A stretch of 64,000 nucleotides of DNA from Gadus chalcogrammus (taxonomy: Eukaryota; Chordata; Actinopteri; Gadiformes; Gadidae): positions 3,554,312 to 3,618,311 of the forward strand of contig NC_079414.1 in the NCBI RefSeq assembly GCF_026213295.1, in the 5' to 3' direction. Position numbers and translations under genes: made by a program. Below, in pieces: positions 54,190 to 64,000 of the stretch. The notes beneath the pieces are model-generated. The model saw only the letters and a program-made list of their open reading frames with translations. It made no database searches and was not told where the DNA came from. Position 1 is the stretch's first letter; each line of letters opens with the position of its first letter.

Positions 54190-56925
54190 CACATTTTGTA
54201 CATGACTACAAAACAGCCTTAATAGTGTGTTAAATAGGGCGCAAGTGGACACAAACACACACACTCCCTGTCTGGCTTTCTTGTGATTGACTCCATTCCT
54301 CATTGTACGACTGTATGAGTCTGGCCAAGCTTTTCACTCTCTTTTGTATTTGTTTGTTTCGTCTCAAGTTCTGTTTATCTGTCTCTCCCTCGGTCTTGTC
54401 CGTCTCCCTCAGTCTTGGTAACGGTACAACGATAACTCTTGTTGTTCCTCTCCTCTGTGCCTTTCTTTTGAAAGTTTCTCCCTCTCCCTTCTCTTCCCGA
54501 CACCTAGTTTTTTTCACCATTTAACCTTTTGGAAAATGGCGTGTAATTTTCTTCAGTTGACAATGATGGAAGGCACAACTGCTCTTCCAACTGTGAAGGA
54601 CATTAATACGATGCCCATTAGAAAGTTTCTGCTTTAGCTTAGTCCAGTCTGAATGACTGATGCATCAGAAAGATACAATGTATATACATACTACATAAAA
54701 GTGTTTTGAATTAGTTTTAATGTTTAGTTTATGTAGTATATTAGTTGATATACTTTAAGAGGGATGTGTGTACAGTATTCCACTTTTAAATGACCGTACA
54801 TTAAATTATTCATCAGTCGTCCTATTTTGATCACATTAATAGTTCAAGAATAATCAAACCAATAAAGAAAAAGCACCGAAATGATTCCATTGGAAATTAA
54901 GGGAACAATTTGTAACATGTACTGAACAAAATCCTAGATTGACCATCATAATTCTTCAGAGTTTAGGGTAACATCCTGACTCTAAATACTTTCCCTTCCG
55001 GTCGGCCCGTTTGTTAGTCTGTTTGCCAGAGTGTTATGATTCCCTTTTGTCCAGATATGAAATATGTGCTGCAGCCATGAAGGCAAGAAGCCCACAAAGT
55101 AGATCCACCAAGATTGTACTGATTCTACCCAACCTGAGAAGCCTGGAATCAATGGAGCTGAACTTGAAGTTGGAGAAGGTCTCTAGCCTACAAGGATTTC
55201 AAGACCGACATGAGTTGGCAAATTAATTGCAAACCCGTTGTTAGCTGATCAAGTTACAGTGTAGGCCTTGTTGTCGTGTGTCGTTGTGTTAATTCTGCAC
55301 TCACCTTAACCCAGTAATGTTCCCTCAGTTTCCTCAACCTGGCAACCCACGTGAGCTTGGACTCCGAGGAGGGGGGGCGGCCTGCAGTAAATTTTTTTAG
55401 CACACGGTGTCCATGTTACATATTGTACCGTTAAACCTTTGTACCAGATATGAGGCTGTTGCTCATGTTGGGTTTCGGATGTTTCTTTGTTACCTCTGAT
55501 TGCAGCGAGGCCTATCTATCTGCATTGCTAATTAAGCTCAGTCTATAGCAAGCACTCCTGGCAGCTCAGTTCTTTAGGAGAGAGGCTGTTATCAGCGTGT
55601 TCCCATGTAGAATGGGTTTTATATATTTTATTCTTATGGGTGTCGAGCACACCAAACCCCCTGTGGGCTTCGATCCATGCTGTTTCCCCTACCCAGGCTG
55701 CTAGACACGCTGTTAATACAATGTTTACCAGTTCATCAGACACACACCACTTCATCACTTCGTGTACTGTCAGGGATGGAGAACGATATAGTACACCCAG
55801 AGAGAGTATAGTACACCCAACTAGATGTTAAAAACTAGATGAGGATGATTCCATGGCTGTCCTTGTGCAAACCAAACTGGGCATCTTTTGTTTACCTCTT
55901 TGAGACAACAAGGGAGCATAACAAAGGATTGTAAAGCAGCACTCTTCTTGAAGAATGGTGGCAATCAAATCTATTCATAAATACATTGAATGAAATCCTC
56001 TGGTAGATTACATTTGATTAATTCAGATGTCCATGTGAATCAACATAACAAGCCAATGGTTTAAAATATTAAGTATAATATAAGCATTTATTTAACAAAA
56101 CAGCCAATATAAATGTTTTCAAAGGGCAGAAAATGTATTTATGATGTCCATGATCTTACTCCGCATGAGCAAGTGTGTTGTTGGAAACGGGATGTACGAA
56201 TTCTTTGAGCAAACTTTTTTTAATGGATAAGTTTCTGTTGGATATCCATGGAAGGGTTTACGTTTCATTATGAAAAAGGTTCCAGGAGGATTCTGGTAGA
56301 TTCCCGTCTCCTCTGGTGCAGGGTCATGAGAATCTTTACAATCAAATCACCATAAAAACAAACCGTGCTTTCTCATTATTGGGGTTTCAGTCTGACTAAA
56401 GCTGAAGTGGTGGGATGCGTCCTTTCCATCCCATTCTGTCCAGCTCCTGGAAAGCCTCTAAAGAGCTATTTATTGATCAAGTATAGCATGGTGTGTCAGT
56501 ATATATTCATCCCTCAAACTTCAACAGTTTCAGTGTTCATTTGGACATTCATATTTCTCAATTATTAGGCTTTCTATGCATGAAGATACATAAAAATTAA
56601 AGTAAATTTTTTTTTAATCTTTGAATAAATTATCAAATAAGTGCTGACACAGCATATGAGCTTTCTTTTATTCAAGGCTTGATAACCCGCTTTCTTTTCT
56701 GTTTTTCTTTTCAAACAAATTTGAAAAGCTACAATTGCAGAGAGCGCGAGGTGGTCGGAGCTCGGCTTGCAGACTGTTTATCAGTTGGCTTCCGGAGCAT
56801 AATTATGTTTCATTGTTGGGATACTACCTTAAATGTATGTCGTGCCACTTCACTGTGGCCCTAAACAATAAGCCCTGCTCCATGGGCAAGTTCAGAAGAT
56901 GCAAACTCACTGGTTACAGCACCTC
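54190..56925. other. intron-like DNA, no gene recognised
   Basis: 2.7 kb with no element ends or exons I can support. A tusc3 exon 2-like block was looked for on + and not found. Confidence 0.5.
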
Positions 56926-56995
56926 AGCACCAAGGCAAGGCAAGGCAACTTTATTTATATAGCACTTTTCATACACAAGGCAGACTCAAAGTGCT

Positions 56996-58513
56996 TCACA
57001 TATAAACACTGTCATACAATAAAATAAAATAATAGATATTTAGCTGAAAGCTAAAGCAAACATAAAATAGAAAAAGGCATTTTAGTATTAAAATAGAAAA
57101 TAAAGGCAAAGTAGAAAGTGCAATGTATTTAAGATTTAGCAGAAAGCTATAGCAAACAAAAGTCTTCAGTCTTGTTTTAAAGGTGCTCAGAGTTGGGGCA
57201 AGTCTTAAATCCTCTGGGAGTTTATTCCAGCTATTTGTTGCATAGTAACTAAATCCTGCTTTCCCATGTTTTGTGTTTACTCTGGGGATAATTAACAGAT
57301 TGGTCTCAGAGGATCTTAGTGGTCTAGACGGCTGATGTAGTGGAAGCATATAAGTTAAATATTTTGGGCCTAAACCATGTAGGGATTTATAGGTTAGCAA
57401 CATGATTTTAAAGTCAATTCTCTGACCTACAGGAAGCCAATGTAATGATTTCAGAATTGGTGTAATATGATCAAATTTTTTGGTCTTTGTTAGAACTCTA
57501 GCAGCAGCATTCTGAACAAGCTGAAGCTTCCTCAGAGTTTGTTTTGGGAGACCTGTAAGGAGACCATTGCAGTAATCAAGCTTACTAGTGATAAAGGCAT
57601 GTACAAGTTTTTGTAAGTCTTCGGTGGACATGAGCCCTCTAAGTCTTGCTACATTTTTAAGGTGATAATATGCAGATTTTGTAACTGATTTGATGTGACT
57701 GTCGAAATGTAAATCTGAATCCATGATAACCCCTAGATTTCTGGCTTTGATTGAGGTTTTCAGGGACAGAGAGTGAAGGTGTTCGGTTACTTTAAGCCTT
57801 TCCGTTTTAGAACCAAATACAATTATCTCTGTTTTGTCCTCATTTAGTTGAAGGAAATTTCGGCACATCCATTCTTTCACTTGCTCAATGCACTGGCACA
57901 GCAGATCTATGGGCCGATAGTCATTTGGTGATAGCGATACATAGATTTGCGTGTCATCAGCATAGCAATGATTGTCAATATTGTTATTTTGCATGATTTG
58001 CCCTAGTGGGAGCATGTAGATGTTGAATAAAGAGGGTCCTAAGATCGAACCTTGTGGGACTCCACATGTCACGTTGGTTGATTCTGATACAAAGTCACCA
58101 ATGGAAACAAAGTAGTTCCTATTTTGTAGGTAGGACCTGAACCAATTTAAGACGGTGCCTGAAAGCCCCACCAAGTTTTCTAACCTGTCCAGAAGTAATG
58201 TATGGTCTACAGAGTCGAATGCAGCACTGAGGTCAAGTAGCATTAGTATTGAGATTTTGCCAGAGTCTGTGTTAAGACGGATGTCGTTTACAACTTTAAT
58301 AAGGGCGGTCTCCATGCTGTGCAGGGGTCGAAATCCTGATTGGAAGGTGTCATAGCAACCAGTTGATGCCAAGAAGTGATTAAGTTGCTGGAGGACAACT
58401 TTCTCAATGATTTTACTTATGAAGGGTAGATTTGATATTCGTCTGTAATTGTTAATAACAGAGGCATCTAGGCTCCGCTTTTTTAAAAGGGGTTTAATAA
58501 CTGCAGTTTTCAA
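56996..58513 (-). pseudogene. LINE ORF2 reverse transcriptase, C-terminal part
   Basis: 505 codons open. Counting from the first open codon (a Leu in the parent frame): LMLLDLSAAFDSVDH at 90-104 (first catalytic Asp), GVPQGSILGPSLFNIY at 151-166, and CYADDTQIYVS at 183-193 (YADD). The C-terminal domain includes ASRVLTKTKKFDH-like sequence and LHWLPVGQRIDFKIMLLTYK. RT copies the LINE RNA at the nicked target. The frame is broken only just upstream, near 58520-58540, where a small deletion lies next to a repeated 'caaagctttt' and separates the RT from the endonuclease part. Confidence 0.92.
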
Positions 58514-58605
58514 AGCTTTTGGGAACTATCAAAGCTTTTGTTAACTATCTGCAATATGTCTGCTGCTAGGCAGTCGAAAACATTCTTAAAGAGGTTGGTA
58601 GGTAT

Positions 58606-59696
58606 TAGGGATGGGCATTTGAAGAAATTTCCTTGATCGAGCATCGCTAGAGTTATCGATCAATTATCGATTAATCATTAACTTTTTTCTAGGCTATATT
58701 GAAATTCCCGTTGGTAGAAAATGCAGCATGTTTTTATCAATGAAATCTTTATTCCAACAATAATGTATGGGCCAACATTAATACAATACAGTTAACTTGA
58801 AGACCTACAACTGTTTAACAGTTTTAAAATAATAAATACAGGCATTATAGGTTATAGGCCTATGCGGCGCTCGTAAAGTCCGAACAATGCGCCTACAGGC
58901 GCTCTTAAAGGTTTGGAAACGATTCAACAAGACTAAATCTGTAGCCTATTCCAATTACAATAAGTAGCCAACTTATCGGACAACAATAATCAAACAAAGG
59001 CAGTAGGCTAAAAGTGGGCATTAAACGGTATAACTGTTTTGAAAAGACGGGGGGAAAAAGGCCGACACATAATGCCTATAGGCTGCAGCCGGCGCGCGGA
59101 AAAGGCTCGCAACAAAAAGATGAGCCACCCATTTACAAACAATTGCATGAACTAGTCTATCTAAAAGCAATACCTTATTGAACATATATAAGGCTGAACT
59201 TGTTGCTAAAATATCACAGTTTTGGCAAAATGTAACGACTCCAAGAGGCACCAAGCCGAAAGAAAAGCGGAGCGAGAGACAACACATTAAGAAAAAAAAG
59301 AGCGACTCACATACGGTGGTGACTGTCCCTACTGTCCATAGCATAACTCCAGCCTACATATTTTTATTTAGGAATATAAGCATGTTAACATGCTCGCGGG
59401 TCAGATGCGAACGCAGCCTTGTAACTGTCAGTCCAGCAGCAGAAAACACCCGCTCTGACGGGACCGAAGTTGCGGGGATGCAGAGGTATTGTCGCGCTAA
59501 CTTTGACAGGAACCTTCTTCCATTCACTTTCCACCAGTCGGCAGGGTGGTATTTCTCCCACATAGTGATATTCAATTAAATGCTTCAAGACTCACAGTAT
59601 GCAACACAACGTCCTTTTGATCGATAACAATATAAATTGATCGACGCATTTCTTAACGATCGATTATCGAGCATCGATTAATTATGCCCATCCCTA
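58606..59696 (-). mobile_element. hAT element, exact 8-bp TSD, in LINE ORF2
   Basis: Ends TAGGGATGGGCATTTGAAG and (reversed) TAGGGATGGGCATAATTAAT. Flanked by GTAGGTAT at 58598-58605 and 59697-59704. 1091 bp with a transposase C-terminal remnant (59354-59575) on the minus strand, so an internal deletion derivative. Same family as 20101-22441. Confidence 0.95.
59354..59575 (-). pseudogene. hAT dimerisation-domain fragment
   Basis: [20 protein letters not shown], then [20 protein letters not shown] and [13 protein letters not shown]: the C-terminal hAT domain through which the transposase dimerises. Uninterrupted, but the rest of the enzyme is absent. Confidence 0.88.
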
Positions 59697-59772
59697 GTAG
59701 GTATAGTATCAAGGCAACAGGTGGATGTCTTTAGTTGTGTCACAGTTTCCACAAGATTTTGAGAGTCTATAA

Positions 59773-60784
59773 CAGGGGTTTTCAAGGGTTTTCAAGTGTG
59801 AGAGAGTGAGCCCCCCCTCAGAGAAAAAATTCAGCTGAGCCCCCCCCCCCCCCAAATATATTTTTTCTAAAGACCTGTATTTTGAAAGCTATCTTAATTA
59901 TTTTACACATTTTAAATATCTCTGATCATAATTTTAAAACATTTGAAACATATTTTTTAAACATTTGAAACATATTTTTGAAACATATTTTTGAAACATA
60001 TTAAACATATTTCTGAAACATTACAACATCTTTGTGCGTTTTTAAACACATTTCTTAACACAATTTAACAACTTTATCTAAGCATGTTTTAGCTTAACCT
60101 TTTTTAAATAGATTTGAACATCTTAATCTGTGTAAACTGCCAGTTTACACAGATTCATTCAGGGTCCCCGACTCTGAATTTTCAGAGTCGAATCAGATCT
60201 GCTTTTTCAGTCCAGAGATTTGACTATTCGGCGGGGTTTGTTTACCGGCGTTGCTATGGTGACCTAAATTATTATAAGCAACTGAAAACGATGCCGGTTT
60301 GAAACTAAAACTGTGATTCTGAAAAAAGTATAAATGCTATCAAAATTCCGTTTGGATAGTATTGAAGATACAAGTGCATAGATTTGTTCAATGGTTTGAA
60401 CAATGGTAAACGGTTGAAAAATTAATGAGTTACGATGTCTAGAACTAGGTGTATCAGAATGGGCAGACGTCTTCAATGAAAACAGCTGAAAACGAAGCGG
60501 TATGAAACTAAAACGGTGGTTCTGAAGAAATTTTAAATGATATCGAAATTCTGTTTCGATATTATTGAAGATACAAGTGTGTAGATTTGTTAAATTGTTT
60601 GCACGAAGATAAACGGTTGAAAATTGATTTAGTTAGGTTACTTCTACAGTTGAAGTACGATTGATGATTTGAATCATCGACTTTCAGGTTTTTCTTCGGG
60701 TTGATTTTTTTCTCACGTCGCGCCCCCCCTGAAGAACTCTGGCGCCCCCCAGGGGGGGCGCGCCCCACAGTTTGAAAACCACTG
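59773..60784. mobile_element. hAT-type non-autonomous element, exact 8-bp TSD
   Basis: Ends CAGGGGTTTTCAAGGG and (reversed) CAGTGGTTTTCAAACTG. Flanked by GTCTATAA at 59765-59772 and 60785-60792. It is a longer relative of 6222-6913: 59836-60150 (poly-C, then repeated 'tttgaaacatattt') is missing from the shorter copy. Non-coding. Confidence 0.94.
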
Positions 60785-62047
60785 GTCTATAACATTAAAG
60801 CATACCATCCTTGCCACGTTATTTTTGCCTGAACAGGGTGGTAGTCCAACATTTTTGTTTGAAGTGGAGATATTGATGGCGCGTCTGATACCTTCAATTT
60901 TATCAGTATAAAAAGCTGCAAACTCATTGCATTTCTGCGTGGAATGGAGATCAGGTGGAATTTGTGTTGGGGGGTTGGTCAGTCTGTCAACAGTTGCAAA
61001 TAGGGTTTTTGCATTATTAGTGTTGGTTTTAATGATATTGGAGAAAAATGTTTCTCTAGCATTTTTTAAGTCTAAATTGTAGGCACGGAGGCTCTCTTTA
61101 TAGATATCATGGTGAATATGAAGTTTTGTTTTACGCCAGATGCGTTCAACCTTCCTGCATTCTTTTTTCTGTGCTGTTACAGAAGCAGCTTTTCTCCAGG
61201 GTGCCTTTTGCTTTCCAGGAATCGTTTTAACCTTATAAGGTGCAATGACATCTATGACTTTCAAAATTTTCAAATTAAAGTTTTCTACAAGATCATCAGC
61301 AGAACATGGGTTTAGAGGTGGTAGCAAGGAGATGGCCTTTTTAAAAAGTACATTAGAATCTTCATTGATATACCGTTTTTTGACAGTGTTTGATTTTGTC
61401 TGTATGTCGGGAATAAAAGATATGTTAAAGAAAACATAAAAGTGGTCAGACAAGGAAGGATCAGTCACAGAGAGATCAGAAACATTGAGGCCCTTTGTGA
61501 TAACCAGGTCTAGAGTGTGCCCCTTACAATGAGTAGCCTCTTTCACATGTTGAGACAGTTCAAATGTGTCCAAAATGGTAAAAAGTTTTTTTGCACACTT
61601 GTCATTCAAATCATCAGTATGAAAATTGAAGTCACCAGTTATAACTAGACAGTCAAATTCTGTGGAGATTCTAGACAATAATTCTGTGAAGTCATCGAAA
61701 AAATTTGCAGAATATGTGGGTGGCCTGTAAATAATTAATAGGAGAACTCTGGGGGAGCATTTCAATGCAGCACTAAGGTATTCAAACGATGGAAAATCAC
61801 CAAATAACATCTCTTTCCCCTGAAATACATTTTTAAATATAGCTGCAACCCCTCCACCTCTTTTTCCAGATCTACATGCATCAAAAAAGTTATAGTCGGG
61901 AGGAGCTGTCTCTATCAGAACGGTTGCACTGTTATTTTGTTCCATCCATGTTTCAGTTAAAAACATAAAATCCAGTTTAGAAGTGTTAATAAAATCATTA
62001 ACTAAAAATGATTTGTTATTAAGAGACCTCACATTAAGTAGAGCCAC
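60785..62047 (-). pseudogene. LINE ORF2 AP endonuclease and linker
   Basis: Open frame entered at a Val/Gly-rich junction (VALLNVRSLNNK), which continues upstream in frame, so the true start is further 5'. Catalytic positions counted from 62047: Asn in LLNVRSLNNKS (5), Glu in LTETWMEQ (32), Asp and Asn in ITGDFNFHTDD (139, 141) and Ser-Asp-His in SLSDHFYVFF (200-202). All are present, so the nuclease core looks intact. The frame runs into the hAT-type insertion at 60784. In active copies this domain nicks the target to prime reverse transcription. Confidence 0.9.
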
Positions 62048-62269
62048 CCTGATGGTGCTGTTGATAGGCTTTAAGGTTGTTTTTGGTTTGGAGGCAATAG
62101 ATATGAGATTTGTGAGGTTAGCAGTGTGTCTAAGTTTCCCTTTGTTTACTCTCTTAGTGGTTACAGCATGAATGCGAAAGTTGCCCTGCTTTGACGTAGG
62201 CTACCTTGGGTTTAGCAGATTATGTGAAACTTCCTTTATACTGTGTCTACGGCTGAACCTTTTTTTGTC

Positions 62270-63787
62270 TCAGTAATACTCAGGACTACTATCAGTACGG
62301 GGGGGGGGGTGGGGCGCCATCCTCCTGGGTGTTAGCAGCCTGCGGCCATGACGTGGCGATGCTATCATTGACACAGATGCAAGTTTGATGCCAGCATATT
62401 CCAGTTTCTTAAATTCGGCTGGAAAATTGCAAAGGGAGACATTGGAGCTGGAGTTGTTGTTGTGGCTATGGGAGAGATGAGGCTGGAGGTCATCGTCGAT
62501 GGGGGAATGCAGAGGAGGGGGATGGCCGTTCCTCGCCAAGCCAGCATCAGCGATGGGGGAGGGCACAGTGTTGATGGCGTCGGGCGGGCTGTTGTCTCTC
62601 TTCAAGGTCTGTGGGCTGTCTGCTATCTGTGTGTCAGATAGTTGCAGAGTAGTTGTGTGGGGGAGGCTGTAGTCTCGCTTCTTCTCAACCTGTGCTCTGA
62701 TTGTGGCCTGTGCGTCAGACCATGGCAAGATTGTGGCTTGTGCGTAAAGCGAGAAGAGAAGATTGTCCCTCAACAGTTTTGAGCCTAACCTGTTTGGGTG
62801 TAGGCCATCTGCTCTGAAAAGATATTTGCGCCCCCAGAATAAGTTGAAATTGTCAATAAAGTCCCTTCCTCTTTCATTGCAGACTCTGGAAAGCCATGTA
62901 TTCAGTGCAAGTAGACGACTGAATCTGTTTATTCCCCTGTCAACTGTTGGTATGGGTCCACTGATGAAAGACTTGATGTGTATTTTGTCCAGTGTGTCCA
63001 ATAGATCAGTGTAATCCCTCTTCAGAAGTTCTGACTGTTCTCTTTGAATATCATTAAATCCTGCATGCACAATAATCTGTGAGATTTTGGGGTTTTCCAA
63101 TATGATTTTGGCTAGTTTATGGTTGATATCACTAACCATTCCATATGGGAAGATGCATGTTTTGATCTTCTTACCGGTTATATCCTTGATAGTTGAGTCT
63201 CCTATAATCAGAGTGTCTGGTTCATCTGTCTCTGGGATGGGCCCTTGTTGGACGGTGGCAGACACATGCGCAGCCCGCCTCCGTGGCGACTGGTTGTTCC
63301 GTCTCTGTCCGCACTGTCCATCCGGACGCATCTCGGGGCTCAGGGGTGCATCGGTGGCAGGCGCGTTCGTGGACTCTTGAAGTGGCAGGAACCGGTTCTT
63401 CAGTGGCAGGGTTAATTTCAGTGAGGGGCTAATCCGGCTGATACATGTAACTTTAGCTTTGGGTAGCTCAGCATTTGGTGTTGAGTGAACTTGTTGATTC
63501 ACTTTGGTATGTTGCTTTGGCTTAGCGCCGACTCTGTGCCAGTGAGACGCAGCTGGAACTGTCTCTCTCTTGTCCAGCTTCGGGAAGGATACAGTGTAGC
63601 TTTGGTCATCTTGCTGTATCTGAGTGAGCTCAGCAAACTCACCCATCGGCACTGTATCCTGTAGGAGTCCTTTGCATTTTTCTACTGCTGCTAGTCTCGT
63701 TTCAATTAAAGCCAATGTCTGTTGCAGTTTGGCGCAGTCTGTGCATTTCCCAGTCTCCGTGCCTGAGATATCCGAATACGGAGGCAT
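62270..63787 (-). CDS. LINE ORF1 with SGNH/GDSL esterase domain (intact frame)
   Basis: ATG at 63787 gives MPPYSDISGTETGKCTDCAK; upstream codons remain open to 63889 without another ATG. 505 residues from this start. A short coiled coil with a Cys pair follows (CTDCAKLQQTLALIETRLAA, 15-34), then a long basic linker. The SGNH hydrolase core comes next: TLIIGDSTIKDI (GDS at 196-198, nucleophile Ser), IIVHAGFNDIQ (GxND at 243-246) and FRADGLHPNRLGS (DxxH at 327-330). All catalytic blocks are present. CR1-like LINEs are known to carry such an esterase in ORF1; its role (possibly membrane lipid or RNP transport) is unsettled. The frame is uninterrupted, although ORF2 is broken. Confidence 0.88.
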   Translation of the reverse strand: MPPYSDISGTETGKCTDCAKLQQTLALIETRLAAVEKCKGLLQDTVPMGEFAELTQIQQDDQSYTVSFPKLDKRETVPAASHWHRVGAKPKQHTKVNQQVHSTPNAELPKAKVTCISRISPSLKLTLPLKNRFLPLQESTNAPATDAPLSPEMRPDGQCGQRRNNQSPRRRAAHVSATVQQGPIPETDEPDTLIIGDSTIKDITGKKIKTCIFPYGMVSDINHKLAKIILENPKISQIIVHAGFNDIQREQSELLKRDYTDLLDTLDKIHIKSFISGPIPTVDRGINRFSRLLALNTWLSRVCNERGRDFIDNFNLFWGRKYLFRADGLHPNRLGSKLLRDNLLFSLYAQATILPWSDAQATIRAQVEKKRDYSLPHTTTLQLSDTQIADSPQTLKRDNSPPDAINTVPSPIADAGLARNGHPPPLHSPIDDDLQPHLSHSHNNNSSSNVSLCNFPAEFKKLEYAGIKLASVSMIASPRHGRRLLTPRRMAPHPPPRTDSSPEYY

Positions 63788-63889
63788 GTTGGCGATAGGA
63801 AAGTCCAAGGCTTTTTCTGCGGTCTGATCCAGGAGTAAAAAGTGCCAAAATATATTTTTGAATCGAGCGATTGAGGACGATGGAAACAA

Positions 63890-64000
63890 ACTCAGGGCTC
63901 CAGAGTGCGCCTAATTTGGGCGCACATGCGCCTAGAATTCGGGGTAGTGCGACCAAATATTTTATTTGGGCGCACCGGTGCGACTGAAAATGTATCTGGT
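63890..64000. repeat. Unidentified repeat running off the window
   Basis: cctaatttgggcgcacatgc, then gcgcctagaattcggggtag and tttatttgggcgcaccggtgcgact: gcgcac/gtgcg motifs in both orientations, as in a MITE end. It continues beyond 64000, so it cannot be delimited. Confidence 0.4.

Larger units (their letters stand above)
56928..63890 (-). mobile_element. L2/CR1-like LINE with esterase ORF1, two hAT insertions
   Basis: Minus-strand non-LTR retrotransposon: ORF1 (63787-62270), ORF2 endonuclease (62047-60785) and RT (58513-56996), then a short 3' UTR with gtgctatataaataaagttg and a (TTGCC)n tail at 56931-56947. Two hAT-type insertions (58606-59696 and 59773-60784) split ORF2. With both removed, the ORF2 frame continues through each junction. 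About 4.85 kb of LINE sequence remains. An ORF1 with an SGNH esterase and a short-repeat tail place it in the CR1/L2 group. Confidence 0.9.

Noticed and set aside
54190..56925. Candidate region for tusc3 exon 2
   Set aside because: No block resembling the expected 'EKVEQLMEW' or 'RMNGDKFR' segments was seen on +.

Overview
The window is nuclear DNA of a ray-finned (teleost) fish, judged from spliced host-type coding sequence, fish-typical transposon families (hAT, Harbinger, an ISL2EU-like THAP/SWIM element, an L2/CR1-like LINE with an esterase ORF1, a class I-like endogenous retrovirus) and long CA/GT microsatellites. I cannot name the species. I can support only one host gene: the first coding exon of a tusc3-like gene at 18531-18635 on the + strand (signal peptide, then GGGQKKKE, then a GT donor). 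No second exon is visible in the 45 kb downstream, so most of the window is probably the first intron of that gene plus its upstream flank, both packed with mobile DNA.

Layout. 1-2440: microsatellites, a 30-bp minisatellite and an LTR with a tRNA-Trp-like primer binding site (minus strand). 2441-7440: two Harbinger elements side by side, the left one with an almost complete HARBI1-like transposase in four exons. 7441-14055: a TTF/ZMYM-type hAT remnant split by a non-autonomous LTR retrotransposon (8305-13407, 5-bp target duplication). That element's left LTR holds a TTAA-flanked element (8495-11083), which in turn holds a perfect-TIR element (9989-11005). 14459-18033: a MITE, long CT/CA arrays and a second ZMYM-type hAT remnant. 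18531-18635: tusc3-like exon 1. 18980-33360: mostly non-autonomous hAT-type elements nested in each other, several with exact 8-bp target duplications.

33362-39414: an ISL2EU-like transposon with two convergent genes (SWIM-domain protein on +, THAP protein on -), split by a LINE (34478-37540). 40807-41396: an 84-bp perfect palindrome leading into a minisatellite. 41740-44857: a BED-type hAT transposase gene with a nested TIR element. 44990-50000: an endogenous retrovirus (gag, protease, start of reverse transcriptase; minus strand) whose gag is split by a 1.9-kb hAT. 51005-52219: a duplicated, unrecognised block. 52740-53850: second copy of a TIR family also present at 23.6-24.8 kb. 56930-63890: a near full-length L2/CR1-like LINE on the minus strand, cut by two hAT-type insertions with exact 8-bp duplications.

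The elements do not form a host pathway. The organisation is a record of successive insertions; target duplications and restored reading frames allow relative dating of many of them. All autonomous element genes appear broken (frameshifts, stops or insertions), although the LINE ORF1 frame is intact.
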